DNA from: a virus
Length of the DNA stretch: 64,000 nt
IMG/VR virus record: IMGVR_UViG_3300033153_009397
Coordinates: 1-64,000 of that record
Direction: 5' to 3' (one strand)
Shown one piece after another: positions 15,243 to 23,787 of the stretch (position 1 is the first letter of the stretch; each line of letters begins with the position of its first letter). Position numbers and translations under genes: made by a program. The notes beneath the pieces are model-generated. The model ran no database searches. It worked only from the letters and a program-made list of their open reading frames with translations, and was not told the origin of the DNA.

Positions 15243-15754
15243 ACCAATCTACCAAGATGCACAGCTTCAGCATCATAAACCAGTCCTTCACACTTAACGT
15301 CCTTGTATTCTTGATTAATCATATGCACACATTCACCGACTTGTTTTCCGCATATACTGCATCTAAAATCCTTGAGATAAGCTCTTACTGATGTATTTTT
15401 TACATATCCTTGTTCTATCTTGTGAGCAATCTTGCTCGGGTCTTCTCTATCTACATCTCCAATGTACTCAAGCATTCCTTGTTTGTTTACTGTATGCTTA
15501 ATTATTCCTACTACTTTGGTTACGTCATCAAAGTGATGGTTTAAAACAATTTCTCTGCTCTTAAGACTTTTAGCATAATTGGTTAAGGCTTGGTCTACCC
15601 AGCGAATACCGAAGTTATTAGTCTGATTAGATACTGCTACTCCTCTCACTGGAAGTCCTTTTATATCGTACTTGGTAACAATATCCTCATCATCGGTTAT
15701 AGATGATAAAGGAAGATATTGCTGCAACGTACGAGTGTCATTGTCGTACCCCAT
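15218..15754 (-). CDS. Prohead maturation protease (HK97/U35-like) with zinc knuckle
   Basis: A 178-residue protein. LNHHFDDVTKVVGII (about residues 70-84) carries the catalytic His of prohead proteases. VKNTSVRAYLKD (about 113-124) carries the Ser in the '.sgvSigf' position. A Cys-rich insert CSICGKQVGECVHM with a later Cys (VKCEG) precedes the final strand ...VHLGRLVWPR, where relatives have 'evSlV..Pa'. It should cleave scaffold and capsid arms during maturation. A TATA box and near-leaderless ATG indicate a promoter of its own. Confidence 0.75.
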   Translation of the reverse strand: MGYDNDTRTLQQYLPLSSITDDEDIVTKYDIKGLPVRGVAVSNQTNNFGIRWVDQALTNYAKSLKSREIVLNHHFDDVTKVVGIIKHTVNKQGMLEYIGDVDREDPSKIAHKIEQGYVKNTSVRAYLKDFRCSICGKQVGECVHMINQEYKDVKCEGLVYDAEAVHLGRLVWPRVHQN

Positions 15755-15777
15755 AAATAGATTTTACGACTTAGAAG

Positions 15778-15810
15778 TATATAAATATGTTTAACCCTAA
15801 GAGGGCTAAA
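15778..15810 (-). promoter_or_regulatory. Promoter of the capsid operon with an upstream hairpin
   Basis: On the coding strand CATATTTATATA (15789-15778) lies about 25 bases before ATG 15754. Directly upstream, 15790-15810 is a 9-bp inverted repeat (TTTAGCCCT/AGGGTTAAA, one G-T pair) with a 3-base loop. This may be an operator at the TFB site or an end signal for the portal transcript. Confidence 0.5.
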
Positions 15811-15880
15811 CTACAAAATACAACTATAACTCTTTTTCCATGTAAAAAATGAAGGGGGTCGATTTTTGTCGAAACCAACT

Positions 15881-17437
15881 TTATTTAGGCTTTGTTTTAT
15901 CAGATTTATGAGATTGTGTTTTAGTATTAGTAGCTCTAGTCTTAGCAGCAGCAGCACTAATTTGAGCAGTCTCTTTCTGTACTTCCAATCCTTTTTCTTG
16001 AATATCTAGCTCTCTGTCCATGTTCTCAGTAGCCTTATTAAGATTCTCAGCTTGAGCAAGAAATTGTCTGAGTTGAGGATGTAATTCATCTTCATCATAG
16101 TATTCTGACCTACCAAACTCTTTACGAGCTTCTGGCAAAGTAAGAGTACCAGCAATAAGTTCTTCTCTAACTCTTAATCTTCTATTAGGAATATTCTCAA
16201 TTTCATTATATCTAATAAAGGGTACTTCAGCATATTGTATTGGGGTAATTTCATGAACAGCCTTTCTTCCATTAGCTGTTTTTAGGTCATTAGGATGAAA
16301 CAAAAAGATATCTCGCAAAACCTCATTAGTAATCATTCCACCTATATAGTTTTGTAGAACCATTATTCTTCTTCTGAAATACTCTTCTGTAATTTCATCT
16401 GTCTGCCCAGAAGTAGAAGGAACTAATCCAAGTATAGTAGCTGGAACACCTAAAGTAGTAGAAATAGCTCGTATTTGATATTCCATAAACCAATCAGTAT
16501 CCATAACTTTATCTCCACCAGAAATAACTTCTGCCTTAACTCTGCCGTCTACTGCTATGTCAGAACCCATAGATAATCCTTGAGAAATACTAGTTGCTAT
16601 TCCTTCCATATGTTTTCGAGGCATGGGATTATCAGCATCACCCATATACCATACAGTGAGTGGTCTTGCCATAGTTCTGATAATATCAGCAGTATCACTT
16701 TCCGCACCAAGTAAAATATTAATAGAAGTACGAATAGGTCTCATCAATGACCTACCATATGCTCCTCCAGTATAATCTCTTCTTTTGAAGTGAACCACAT
16801 TCTCTGCTGGAACCTTAATAAGCCACTCATCTCTATCTCTTTTATTAGACTTCCCTTTAGTAACACCAGCTCTTGGAACAAAATATGAACCTTGTACATG
16901 TTCAATCTTCGAAACGTCTTGTACATATGTTTTAGGATTTCCCCATTTATCCCTCTCTATCTCAACAGTATGAGGATGTACGAGTTTCAATTTCTTTATT
17001 CCCCATCCTCCTTCATCATAACTTTTTTCATCATAAATTTTCTCTACAAAAGCATCTCCCAACCCTTCTACACACAAAGCTATCTTTTCTTTAAGACTTG
17101 TAAGATTTACAAATCTACTCCACAACCTTAAGAACTTTAACTTCTCTTTATGTCTGTCCTCCAACTCCTCGTCATTGTCAAATCCGAAAGTATATCCGTA
17201 TGCTACAGTTACACTTGCTTTGAGGTCTAAACATGCCATAACTATTCCAACGGTATCCATGGCTTCTTCATATTTTAATATATTATCTTTCCTAGCTTCA
17301 GTAAATCGTATATACTTTTTTGGAAGAATAACCAATTTTCCTTCGTTTCTTGGTCTCGCTTGGTCAACAAACCACTGCTGATTCATTCTTGTACCCAAGT
17401 GAGTAGCATATGGTTCTGGATACTCTTTTTCATTCAT
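15881..17437 (-). CDS. Portal protein
   Basis: The 518-residue protein has the size and pattern of HK97/SPP1-type portals. It has an N-terminal segment with 'MACLDLKASVTVAYGYTF', a central wing region (VVHFKRRDYTGGAYGRSLMRPIRTSI, compare 'iih.~~~~~~~~yG.s.l.p'), LGVPATILGLVPSTSGQ in the crown/stem region ('g.P..~lg'), and a C-terminal charged coiled coil with an Ala/Lys/Thr-rich tail. It forms the dodecameric DNA gate at one capsid vertex. It is the most upstream leftward virion gene here; terminase is not adjacent. Confidence 0.85.
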   Translation of the reverse strand: MNEKEYPEPYATHLGTRMNQQWFVDQARPRNEGKLVILPKKYIRFTEARKDNILKYEEAMDTVGIVMACLDLKASVTVAYGYTFGFDNDEELEDRHKEKLKFLRLWSRFVNLTSLKEKIALCVEGLGDAFVEKIYDEKSYDEGGWGIKKLKLVHPHTVEIERDKWGNPKTYVQDVSKIEHVQGSYFVPRAGVTKGKSNKRDRDEWLIKVPAENVVHFKRRDYTGGAYGRSLMRPIRTSINILLGAESDTADIIRTMARPLTVWYMGDADNPMPRKHMEGIATSISQGLSMGSDIAVDGRVKAEVISGGDKVMDTDWFMEYQIRAISTTLGVPATILGLVPSTSGQTDEITEEYFRRRIMVLQNYIGGMITNEVLRDIFLFHPNDLKTANGRKAVHEITPIQYAEVPFIRYNEIENIPNRRLRVREELIAGTLTLPEARKEFGRSEYYDEDELHPQLRQFLAQAENLNKATENMDRELDIQEKGLEVQKETAQISAAAAKTRATNTKTQSHKSDKTKPK

Positions 17438-17502
17438 ATCCTATTTTTCAACTTAAGATTACTTAAATCTGTCTGTTAAATTTAGCTAAATATAATCGTA
17501 AT

Positions 17503-17511
17503 GTTTAAATA
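17503..17511 (+). promoter_or_regulatory. TATA box for the 17.5 kb rightward operon
   Basis: TTTAAATAT lies 22-30 bases upstream of ATG 17533, so a leaderless start is likely. A TTTAAGTAA sequence at 17460-17468 on the other strand may serve the portal gene (ATG 17437), making this a divergent promoter region. Confidence 0.6.
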
Positions 17512-17532
17512 TATTTAATCCCACGTTACACC

Positions 17533-18075
17533 ATGAAACGAATAGAGGTAGAAAAAACCGACCTTAAAATATTACTTTCAACAGCAAAAGAAAAAGAAAA
17601 GGGAGTAGAATACTATCTATGGGATAGGGGGTATCTTATAGGGGGTAATCAACATCTAACAGAAGTAGATGAAGAAATAGTAAGAAAGATAATGACCCCC
17701 ACCGAAGAATTACCAATAAAATACAAAACATGGACACTGAAACCTACCAGTTTTATTCATTCAGAAGTAATGAAACGTGCTATACATATTATAAGGTTAG
17801 AAGACCTTCCGTCGTACGGGAAGGTACCAGAAGGATATTTTTTCATATCAAATCATCCAACAGTATTTGACGCCCATTATTACGACGCAGAAAGATGGTA
17901 TGAAATTAAAAAAACCCAGTGGAAAGTATGGATAGATAATGAAGTGTACGAACATTGGAAAGTATATCTTTATTTTCCAGCTAATCATCTTTATGACCAT
18001 TCCCCCCCATTCGTAGTAGATTATAGTGTTATCCCAATACCAGTAAAACCAATAGGAGGAAACAAAAATGAGTAA
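17533..18075 (+). CDS. Hypothetical protein
   Basis: A 180-residue protein (MKRIEVEKTDLKILLSTAKEKEKG...). The middle has GYFFISNHPTVFDAHYYDAERWY and the end many aromatics (HLYDHSPPFVVDYSVIP). No family recognised. It is the first gene of a rightward operon; its last bases overlap the next start by eight bases. The 'hsNHPT.fDAhYY' stretch is conserved-looking and could be an active-site loop, but this is a guess. Confidence 0.55.
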   Translation: MKRIEVEKTDLKILLSTAKEKEKGVEYYLWDRGYLIGGNQHLTEVDEEIVRKIMTPTEELPIKYKTWTLKPTSFIHSEVMKRAIHIIRLEDLPSYGKVPEGYFFISNHPTVFDAHYYDAERWYEIKKTQWKVWIDNEVYEHWKVYLYFPANHLYDHSPPFVVDYSVIPIPVKPIGGNKNE

Positions 18076-18271
18076 AACACCACAACACCCTCCCCAACCT
18101 ATTTATTGTTGTTATTGTGAATCACGTCAGATACTTGAATCTAACGTTCATTTTAATACCAGATTGAAGTGTCCAAGATGTAAGACAGAATTTCAATGCA
18201 TAGATAGTGGAGTGGGAGAACTTCATGTAGTTATTAGACAACCAAAAGAAGAAGAAGTACCAAGGATGTAG
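18068..18271 (+). CDS. Zinc-ribbon protein
   Basis: A 67-residue protein with YCCYCESRQ and LKCPRCKTEFQC, a two-knuckle zinc ribbon of the kind found in many small phage proteins. Overlaps the upstream gene end; GGAGGAAACAAAAATG gives a clear ribosome site. Confidence 0.6.
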   Translation: MSKTPQHPPQPIYCCYCESRQILESNVHFNTRLKCPRCKTEFQCIDSGVGELHVVIRQPKEEEVPRM

Positions 18272-18279
18272 GATGTAAT

Positions 18280-19125
18280 ATGACTATTATATATGGAAAT
18301 TTCTATGATGTAATGTATGATAAAATAAACTGTGAATCTATTGACCACCTTATAACCGACCCGCCATTTGGTATAGAATTAAAAAGTAATCAAAGCTCGT
18401 ACAATAGAAAAGATGACAATGTAATAGGAGGATATATTGAATGGAGCAAAGAAGATTATTTTTCAAATATGAATGCGTTGCTATCTAGTGCTGCACGAGT
18501 ATGCAAATCTACTGCTAACATAATAATATTCAGTAGCTGGAATAATCTACCTATCTTTTTCAAAGCTTTCAACAATAGATGGATAAAAGATATCTATAAC
18601 TATCAAGGAAATATAGTATGGAAATACCAATTTGGAGTAAGAAACAATTCAATAATAACGGGTCATTATCATATTCACTGGTTGACTTTTAGAACAAACA
18701 AGAAACCTATTTTTAATAGAGACTGTAGATATCCTCCAATAAGTGAGGAAAATAAAAGATTATCATATGCTGACAGATACAGTGTGTGGAACATAAAAAA
18801 GAAATATAGACGAAATGTAAGAAAATATACCACAGAACTCCCATCGGAACTATGTGATAAGCTTATTCAATATTTCACTAACGAAGGGGATATAGTACTA
18901 GACCCATTTGCTGGAGCTGGCAATATTGCTGTTGCAGCCAAAAAATATGAAAGATTGCCATTATCTATAGAACTTAACCATGAAGTTATACCTTACCTTA
19001 TGCACAAAGTATATGGTAAATCAATATTTGAGGGATGGCCCACTTCAAAAATAAAATCTTATTTAGAAAAAAATCCTATACAACATTCAAAACAATTGGA
19101 GGACAGACAATGTTTAATACTATAA
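18280..19125 (+). CDS. DNA adenine/cytosine-N4 methyltransferase
   Basis: A 281-residue amino-methyltransferase. Motif IV is LITDPPFGIEL (about residues 25-35). The SAM motif I comes late, VVLDPFAGAGNIAVAAKKYERLPLSIELN (about 207-235), giving the beta-class order. The final 90 bases overlap a longer upstream reading of the next gene. It has no restriction partner next to it, so it likely protects viral DNA or marks it. Substrate site not predictable from this read. Confidence 0.85.
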   Translation: MTIIYGNFYDVMYDKINCESIDHLITDPPFGIELKSNQSSYNRKDDNVIGGYIEWSKEDYFSNMNALLSSAARVCKSTANIIIFSSWNNLPIFFKAFNNRWIKDIYNYQGNIVWKYQFGVRNNSIITGHYHIHWLTFRTNKKPIFNRDCRYPPISEENKRLSYADRYSVWNIKKKYRRNVRKYTTELPSELCDKLIQYFTNEGDIVLDPFAGAGNIAVAAKKYERLPLSIELNHEVIPYLMHKVYGKSIFEGWPTSKIKSYLEKNPIQHSKQLEDRQCLIL

Positions 19126-20207
19126 GCGTTAATATTATTGTAAATAGAGAAAGGGGATGTCACAATTTACTTCGAGGGACAATTTCTTGGCTTACTGCTC
19201 TGAAGAACAATTATCTTCCAGAAGGAGCAATAGACGAAGTTCTCGTAGCTTGCTCAAAAAGCGAGTTCGTAAGAACAAAAAAAATGCTCATTCCAATAAA
19301 AGAACAAGGAATAAGAGTAGAAGTCATACCAAAAGAAAACGTAGATATAGATAAAGCCGAGACCAGAAATAATTTAATGAGGGTATCTAGAAATAACCTT
19401 ATTCTTTTTTTAGACCCTACAATATTGATAGGGAGTACTGCAAGATTATATATTCAACAAGTAGTAGAAGGTAAATTAATGAAAAAAAGCAATGAAGTCT
19501 TAGTTACTAAAAACTTGAAAATAGGACTAGTAGACTTATCCGGAAAGTTTTCTTCACTACATATGTTGTCTACTACTCGAGCCATTTCATTTATTGAACC
19601 TAAACCGTACCAAACAATCAATAATCATCCACTGTTATTCTACAATTTATACCCAGATAACTTATGGATAGATTACATACCACCAGTACTCAGAAATGCT
19701 AAATATCCAGAAAGACTTGATGCTCCGGAAAAAAGAGTGGGTCTTTCAACAACAAGACAGACATTTGTAAGAAACGTAGAAGATGAAGAATTAGAACAAA
19801 TTATCTGTTCTCTTTCTCTTGACTTTTCCAGAATATCTTCTACTTACCTATATCTTGAAGATTATATAGAAGAACATACAACCATAGAACCTTATCATAC
19901 TACATACAAAACTTCTGGTAAAGTATATGCTTGTAACATTACTCTTAGATATCCTAATCCTTATGAAATTCAACCTATCCTAAAAAGGCTATTCTATGGT
20001 TCTGATGCTTTCATGCATTATATGAACTACAGATTAAATCTCTATCTTTCAAATACTTATTCTGATATAATTGTAGATATTAATAGAAGACCAAGACTTT
20101 ACCAGTATGGTCATGATGAAGGTTTATTTGACTTTCCTCATGATGGGGACAACTCTCTTTTTGCCGAGATGCCTCGTGTATATGATTCAATTAATCCAAA
20201 GGAGTAA
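19110..20207 (+). CDS. Glycosyltransferase-like protein (GT-A, family 2 type)
   Basis: About 365 residues from ATG 19110, which follows TTGGAGGA by six bases; an upstream ATG at 19035 lies inside the methyltransferase. The N-terminus SVNIIVNRERGCHNLLRGTISWLTAL and the later EVLVACSKSEFVRTKKML, AETRNNLMRVSRNNLILFLDPTILIG resemble the nucleotide-sugar binding half of GT2 enzymes. There, 'a.aRN.g...a.~~~i~flD.D' holds the metal; here the motif reads FLDPT, lacking the second Asp. The C-terminal half is unrecognised. It may modify DNA bases or glycans, or be inactive. Confidence 0.5.
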   Translation: MFNTISVNIIVNRERGCHNLLRGTISWLTALKNNYLPEGAIDEVLVACSKSEFVRTKKMLIPIKEQGIRVEVIPKENVDIDKAETRNNLMRVSRNNLILFLDPTILIGSTARLYIQQVVEGKLMKKSNEVLVTKNLKIGLVDLSGKFSSLHMLSTTRAISFIEPKPYQTINNHPLLFYNLYPDNLWIDYIPPVLRNAKYPERLDAPEKRVGLSTTRQTFVRNVEDEELEQIICSLSLDFSRISSTYLYLEDYIEEHTTIEPYHTTYKTSGKVYACNITLRYPNPYEIQPILKRLFYGSDAFMHYMNYRLNLYLSNTYSDIIVDINRRPRLYQYGHDEGLFDFPHDGDNSLFAEMPRVYDSINPKE

Positions 20208-20211
20208 AATC

Positions 20212-20397
20212 ATGAAAACTTTACTTATTATATTTGCAATTATCTATACGGGCTTAATCTTTGGATGGTTTCTAATTTTGTGGATAAAATTAATAAAAAT
20301 AAAAAGAAGAATTATAGCAACAAATGAGTGTTATGGATTACTGGAAGATTTAGATGACAAAGCATTGGAAGCTTATGAAGAATGTATAAAGAGATGA
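20212..20397 (+). CDS. Small membrane protein
   Basis: A 61-residue protein from ATG 20212 (GGAGTAAAATC upstream). Residues 3-25 form one transmembrane helix (LLIIFAIIYTGLIFGWFLIL), followed by a basic stretch KLIKIKRR and an acidic helix. It resembles a small inner-membrane viral protein; lysis or superinfection functions are possible but not shown. Confidence 0.55.
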   Translation: MKTLLIIFAIIYTGLIFGWFLILWIKLIKIKRRIIATNECYGLLEDLDDKALEAYEECIKR

Positions 20398-20403
20398 ATA
20401 AAA

Positions 20404-20613
20404 ATGAAGTGCCCAGTTTGCGAAAAGAAAATGATTAAAAAAGCAGAAGAAGATTATAAAACCTTCTGGATTTGTAGTAATGAAGATTGTTATATAATTA
20501 CCATGATATTAACAACCACAAAAAAGGTAATTAAACTAGCAAATAGAAGTATTATAATTCAATCCAATGATGTTACAGACGACGTAGTTAGAGGTTTAGA
20601 TGAAAATGAATAA
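20404..20613 (+). CDS. Zinc-ribbon protein
   Basis: A 69-residue protein with MKCPVCEKK and FWICSNEDCYI, a CxxC...C-x4-C zinc ribbon. It is the last gene of this rightward operon. Confidence 0.55.
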   Translation: MKCPVCEKKMIKKAEEDYKTFWICSNEDCYIITMILTTTKKVIKLANRSIIIQSNDVTDDVVRGLDENE

Positions 20614-20683
20614 CTACGAAGATATATAGATTACGAAACTCACAAAAGGAAGACCACCAATGAAGGGTTGTTTATCTTTATTT

Positions 20684-20998
20684 TTACACTCTTTTATTTC
20701 CATGTTTATATCTTCTTTTCTTATTTACCTCTAATTTTTTCACTATTTCTTCTCCTATGTTTATGTTTAATCCAGTCGTTAGGTCTAATAATCTAATCAT
20801 TGTGTCTGCTATTTCTTCTTTGAAGTTTTCAAAATCATAATTTCTGTATGCTTCCAGAGCTTCTGATAGTTCTGATACACATAACATCAATTTTGTTGGA
20901 ATAAAGTTTTCTAACTTATTCCATGCATTTTCTGGAAAAATCCAACCATTTTCGTCATTTATTTTTCTTATTTCTTTTTCTATCTTTTCTAGTTCCAT
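20684..20998 (-). CDS. MazG-like nucleotide pyrophosphohydrolase
   Basis: A 104-residue all-alpha protein. KLMLCVSELSEALEAYRNYDFENFKEEIADTMIRLLDLTTGL carries the metal-binding ExxE(x)n ExxD pattern of MazG-type enzymes (E44-E48 and E65-D69 roughly). These hydrolyse NTPs or dNTPs to monophosphates, cleaning the nucleotide pool or changing host signalling. The C-terminus (KKLEVNKKRRYKHGNKRV) is also typical. The stop of the upstream gene overlaps its start. Confidence 0.8.
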   Translation of the reverse strand: MELEKIEKEIRKINDENGWIFPENAWNKLENFIPTKLMLCVSELSEALEAYRNYDFENFKEEIADTMIRLLDLTTGLNINIGEEIVKKLEVNKKRRYKHGNKRV

Positions 20999-21444
20999 TT
21001 TTTTTCTACCTCCAGCGAGTATAGACTTAACGCTTCATCCACTCCATATCCTTGCCATTCATCATCTTTAGAAAGGTTTGGGATGTTTTCAACGTATTTT
21101 GCCTTTGTTCTCCATTGGTGTCTACATTTTAAACATATCAAGGTACTCCACTTACTCGGGTGGGGTTTCCCTTTAGGATGCTCTGAATAGCTAACATTCT
21201 TTTGACGTAGCATTACTCTATAATGACTTTTAGAACAATTATGTTTCTTTCTTTTTAACACTAATTTTCCCCCAATATTTAACACTACCTTCCATAAAGG
21301 TCTATCAGAAGGAAATTTTACTCCTATTGCTCCACTATTAAACAATCTTTCTTTTAATTCCACATCATTTATCTTTGCTTTTATTCTTACAGTGTCATTT
21401 CCAACATACATTACATCATAGACATCAAATTCATACTTTGGCAT
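20989..21444 (-). CDS. Zn-binding protein, paralogue of the 25.9 kb gene
   Basis: About 151 residues. I start at ATG 21444 because the TATA box (21464-21476) lies about 25 bases upstream; an ATG at 21459 is also in frame. The C-terminal half has HNCSKSHYRVM, then STLICLKCRHQWRTKAKYVENIP, a Cys/His zinc motif. The same WRTKAKYV(E/D)N(I/L)P end occurs in the rightward gene at 25871, so the two are related. Operon with MazG-like gene. Confidence 0.6.
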   Translation of the reverse strand: MPKYEFDVYDVMYVGNDTVRIKAKINDVELKERLFNSGAIGVKFPSDRPLWKVVLNIGGKLVLKRKKHNCSKSHYRVMLRQKNVSYSEHPKGKPHPSKWSTLICLKCRHQWRTKAKYVENIPNLSKDDEWQGYGVDEALSLYSLEVEKKWN

Positions 21445-21463
21445 TATATTGACATACAACTGA

Positions 21464-21498
21464 ATATATTTAAATGTTACCGTTACGTTTAAATATGG
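21464..21498. promoter_or_regulatory. Divergent TATA pair
   Basis: ATATATTTAAATG at 21464-21476 serves the leftward Zn/MazG operon. GTTTAAATATGG at 21487-21498 serves the rightward 21.5-26.3 kb operon. The two boxes are about 15 bases apart around GTTACCGTTAC, so their pre-initiation complexes could compete. Confidence 0.6.
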
Positions 21499-21540
21499 TA
21501 AATGGTATCGTTAATAAAAGGTAATAATGGAGAACAAAAA

Positions 21541-21735
21541 ATGAAAATGAATAAAAAAGACCCTCTAACAAGAAGGATATACGAAGTTATAAGAGAACAA
21601 GAAGAAACTTCTATAGCTCAATTGTATCTCAAATTCGGAGAAGGAAGAAGAGAAGAGGTATATAACAGAGTGCTAGAGATGATTGACGATGGAGACATCT
21701 ATGAGTCAAGAGAAGGAATTTTTAGGGTGATATAA
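21541..21735 (+). CDS. Winged-helix-like small regulator
   Basis: A 64-residue protein from ATG 21541 (GGAG at 21529 region). The sequence LTRRIYEVIREQEETSIAQLYLKFGEGRREEVYNRVLEMIDDGDIYESREGIFRVI has the three-helix plus wing pattern of MarR/replication-initiator-like winged helices. As the first gene of the rightward operon it could regulate it. The next gene starts on its stop (ATAATG). Confidence 0.55.
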   Translation: MKMNKKDPLTRRIYEVIREQEETSIAQLYLKFGEGRREEVYNRVLEMIDDGDIYESREGIFRVI

Positions 21736-21956
21736 TGGTAGGAGTAGATAAAAGCCACGTAGAAATATTGTCTTTTGAAGATAATGGTATAGTAACAAGA
21801 ACTTCTCTCCCGTGTAGAATGTGTAATTGTGACGAAGAAAGTGCTGGAGAGTTTTATTTTACTACTGGAAAGATAGTAAAAACACGAACATACGGAAAGA
21901 TGTTTGAAGTTAGATGTAAAACTTGTGGAGATAGAATATTTACAAATATTAATTGA
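21735..21956 (+). CDS. Zn-binding small protein
   Basis: A 73-residue protein with PCRMCNCDEES and VRCKTCGDRIF, forming a zinc ribbon with a strand-rich centre. A strong site GAAGGTGAAAAC follows the stop and could start a 14-codon TTG frame (SNKSANDIVEGVE) ahead of the next gene; I do not annotate that peptide. Confidence 0.55.
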   Translation: MVGVDKSHVEILSFEDNGIVTRTSLPCRMCNCDEESAGEFYFTTGKIVKTRTYGKMFEVRCKTCGDRIFTNIN

Positions 21957-22013
21957 AGGTGAAAACTTGTCAAACAAATCAGCAAATGATATAGTAGAAG
22001 GAGTTGAGTGATA

Positions 22014-22235
22014 ATGGTCATGAAAACAATGCAGCCTAAAAACAAAAGAAAAAAATTTGAGAAAAAAGACCCACTATGCATATGTGGACATATAAGAAGT
22101 CATCACAAGTTTGATGTTGTAGTTATGGATGGTTTTCCCGTCTATAAAGAAGCCATGTGCAGACATATAAACTGTGATTGTAAAGAATTTAAAGAAATAG
22201 AAGAACCAAAAATGGAGGAAAAAGAAAATGAATAA
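22014..22235 (+). CDS. Zn-binding CxCGH small protein
   Basis: About 73 residues. CICGHIRSHHKFD and CRHINCDCKEF make a Cys/His-rich fold of the small 'CxCGH...H...CxCxxF' type found in many phage genomes. The start is chosen at ATG 22014, ten bases after AAGGAG; ATG 22020 is an alternative. Confidence 0.55.
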   Translation: MVMKTMQPKNKRKKFEKKDPLCICGHIRSHHKFDVVVMDGFPVYKEAMCRHINCDCKEFKEIEEPKMEEKENE

Positions 22236-22515
22236 AAATGAGGGGGACGAAGAATTTATACATTCTGCTTCTGGAACTACATGGACCTCAGATACTTTTT
22301 ATGATTTAACTATAACGCCCTCAAAACAAAAAGTAAGTGCGACCGTACCAGAGTGGATTAAATATATTATTTTCGAAGAAAAGGTAAATCAGCTATCTAT
22401 TACACAAACAATTATCTCAAAAGATATGATAATTGACATGCTTAAAAAATACCAGAGAAAGATACATCGAAAAGAGAAAATCAAAAAGATAATCAAAAAG
22501 ATAATTAAATGGTGA
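22228..22515 (+). CDS. RHH/HTH-like small protein, unassigned
   Basis: A 95-residue protein with a strand-forming TVPEWIKYIIFEEKVNQLSITQTIISKDMIIDMLKKYQ and a very basic tail (KIHRKEKIKKIIKKIIK). The 'vPewi...' start plus two helices resembles the ribbon-helix-helix pattern, but the fit is loose. Overlaps the upstream gene by eight bases. Confidence 0.45.
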   Translation: MNKNEGDEEFIHSASGTTWTSDTFYDLTITPSKQKVSATVPEWIKYIIFEEKVNQLSITQTIISKDMIIDMLKKYQRKIHRKEKIKKIIKKIIKW

Positions 22516-22520
22516 TAAAA

Positions 22521-23072
22521 ATGGTTAGCTTAAAAGAACTGGAAGAAAAAGACAAATTAAAAATATTAATTGAATATCTCAGAGCTCTCATCATAAAAAT
22601 GGGTGGTCATCCCGTTCTTCTAGAAGAGTATGAAAATCTCCAGATGGCTCGTACAAGATACCTCAGTGTACCTACAAGTTGTTTAATTGATGGAGAAATA
22701 CTCGATGAACTTGAAAAAGAAAAGAAAGAAGTCCTTTTTCCTATATCTCTCGATGAAGCAATAGAGAATCGGCTTTTTGGAACTACGCCTAAGTCTATCA
22801 AACGGATTAGACGTGAACTTAATCAATATACAAACAGAAACAAGGAACTGTTAGATGAAGAATTAGAAGCTTATGATAAGCTAAAAAATGATGATAATTT
22901 CTCAATTCCAGTTAAAATTGATATGCGACTAAAACTTATTCACAATCTATATACTAGTAGGTTGGAAACCAAACCAGAATTTGACCAAGTACTACTCCAA
23001 ATAAAAGAAGATTTAGATAGCGTCATTGCTAGAACTAGGGAAAAAATGAAGAGTGAAATAAATGAAGCTTAA
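22521..23072 (+). CDS. Helical protein, unassigned
   Basis: A 183-residue helical protein (MVSLKELEEKDKLKILIEYLRALI...) starting at ATG 22521, four bases after GGTGAT. The C-terminal part (KLIHNLYTSRLETKPEFDQVLLQIKEDLDSVIARTREKM) looks like a coiled coil. No family recognised. Confidence 0.5.
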   Translation: MVSLKELEEKDKLKILIEYLRALIIKMGGHPVLLEEYENLQMARTRYLSVPTSCLIDGEILDELEKEKKEVLFPISLDEAIENRLFGTTPKSIKRIRRELNQYTNRNKELLDEELEAYDKLKNDDNFSIPVKIDMRLKLIHNLYTSRLETKPEFDQVLLQIKEDLDSVIARTREKMKSEINEA

Positions 23073-23241
23073 CTTACGAGCTTATAGAGGCATAAAAGTC
23101 TATTTAATACCAACAGTAGCTTTTACATATATAGAAGACTATGGCGGAGAAACAAAATACGTTATCCGGATAGATTTCTATTTCCTAATGTTTAGGATAG
23201 TGTTTCGAGTAAGGTGGGGTAAATGGTCAATAACTTTGTGA
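23062..23241 (+). CDS. Small beta-rich protein
   Basis: A 59-residue frame beginning ATG 23062 (MKLNLRAYRGIKVYLIPTVA...) and ending TGA 23241. It overlaps both neighbours by a few bases, like the rest of this operon, and fills an otherwise empty 150-base gap. Alternating hydrophobic residues (VIRIDFYFLMFRIVFRVRW) suggest a beta hairpin or membrane-associated strand. Confidence 0.5.
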   Translation: MKLNLRAYRGIKVYLIPTVAFTYIEDYGGETKYVIRIDFYFLMFRIVFRVRWGKWSITL

Positions 23242-23525
23242 ACAGAAAAGTCTATCTGCTCTTAGCTCATGACTATGACGAGACCGTGGTTGTGGCAGTT
23301 TATAGTTCCTATAAACGAGCACATAAAAACATGATTAATTTACTCCCTAAGACTAACTATAGTCTAGCTATTCAAAGCATAAAGGTTAATGGCAAGATAG
23401 AAGAACAAATCTCGGACTATATTAAACCCATAGAAATGAGAGAGGTTTATTGTTGGGAAACAGAAACTGAATCCGAAATTGAATGTCCCAAATTCGAAGA
23501 TGAAAAAGTGAAACAAAATGAATGA
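23223..23525 (+). CDS. Small phage-type protein (KVYLLLAHDYD)
   Basis: A 100-residue protein starting RKVYLLLAHDYDETVVVAVYSSYKRAHKNM. The pattern 'kVYlll.h.yd.~~i~gVysS~e~A' is common in small phage proteins of unknown role, where the host counterpart is also uncharacterised. The end is acidic. Overlaps neighbours on both sides. Confidence 0.55.
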   Translation: MVNNFVNRKVYLLLAHDYDETVVVAVYSSYKRAHKNMINLLPKTNYSLAIQSIKVNGKIEEQISDYIKPIEMREVYCWETETESEIECPKFEDEKVKQNE

Positions 23526-23787
23526 TAGTAAAGATGTTAGAGACAATTTTATACGTTCTATCAACAGTCATACAGAAAAATGGGGTAAGCCCCCTAAATA
23601 TGTTGTTGTTGATATATATACCTATTATGAATTGTTAAAACAGTTTTCAGATGTACCAGTCTGGAAGGTACTTGATAGTAAAGCAAAATACAAGATAGCT
23701 GGAGTAACTCTTCTTGACCCAGATGAAGTTATGGTTTTCCAGACGGAAGACGTAAAGGAGAAAGATATCAATGAACCAATATGTTAG
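23518..23787 (+). CDS. Hypothetical protein
   Basis: An 89-residue protein with a helix followed by YVVVDIYTYYELLKQF and AGVTLLDPDEVMVFQTED. The layout is reminiscent of small phage proteins derived from capsid-like C-termini, but no family can be named. Overlaps both neighbours. Confidence 0.5.
   Translation: MNDSKDVRDNFIRSINSHTEKWGKPPKYVVVDIYTYYELLKQFSDVPVWKVLDSKAKYKIAGVTLLDPDEVMVFQTEDVKEKDINEPIC

Noticed and set aside
17533-18075. Terminase next to the portal gene
   Set aside because: No Walker A/B or nuclease motif in this 180-residue protein; terminase is not in the window.
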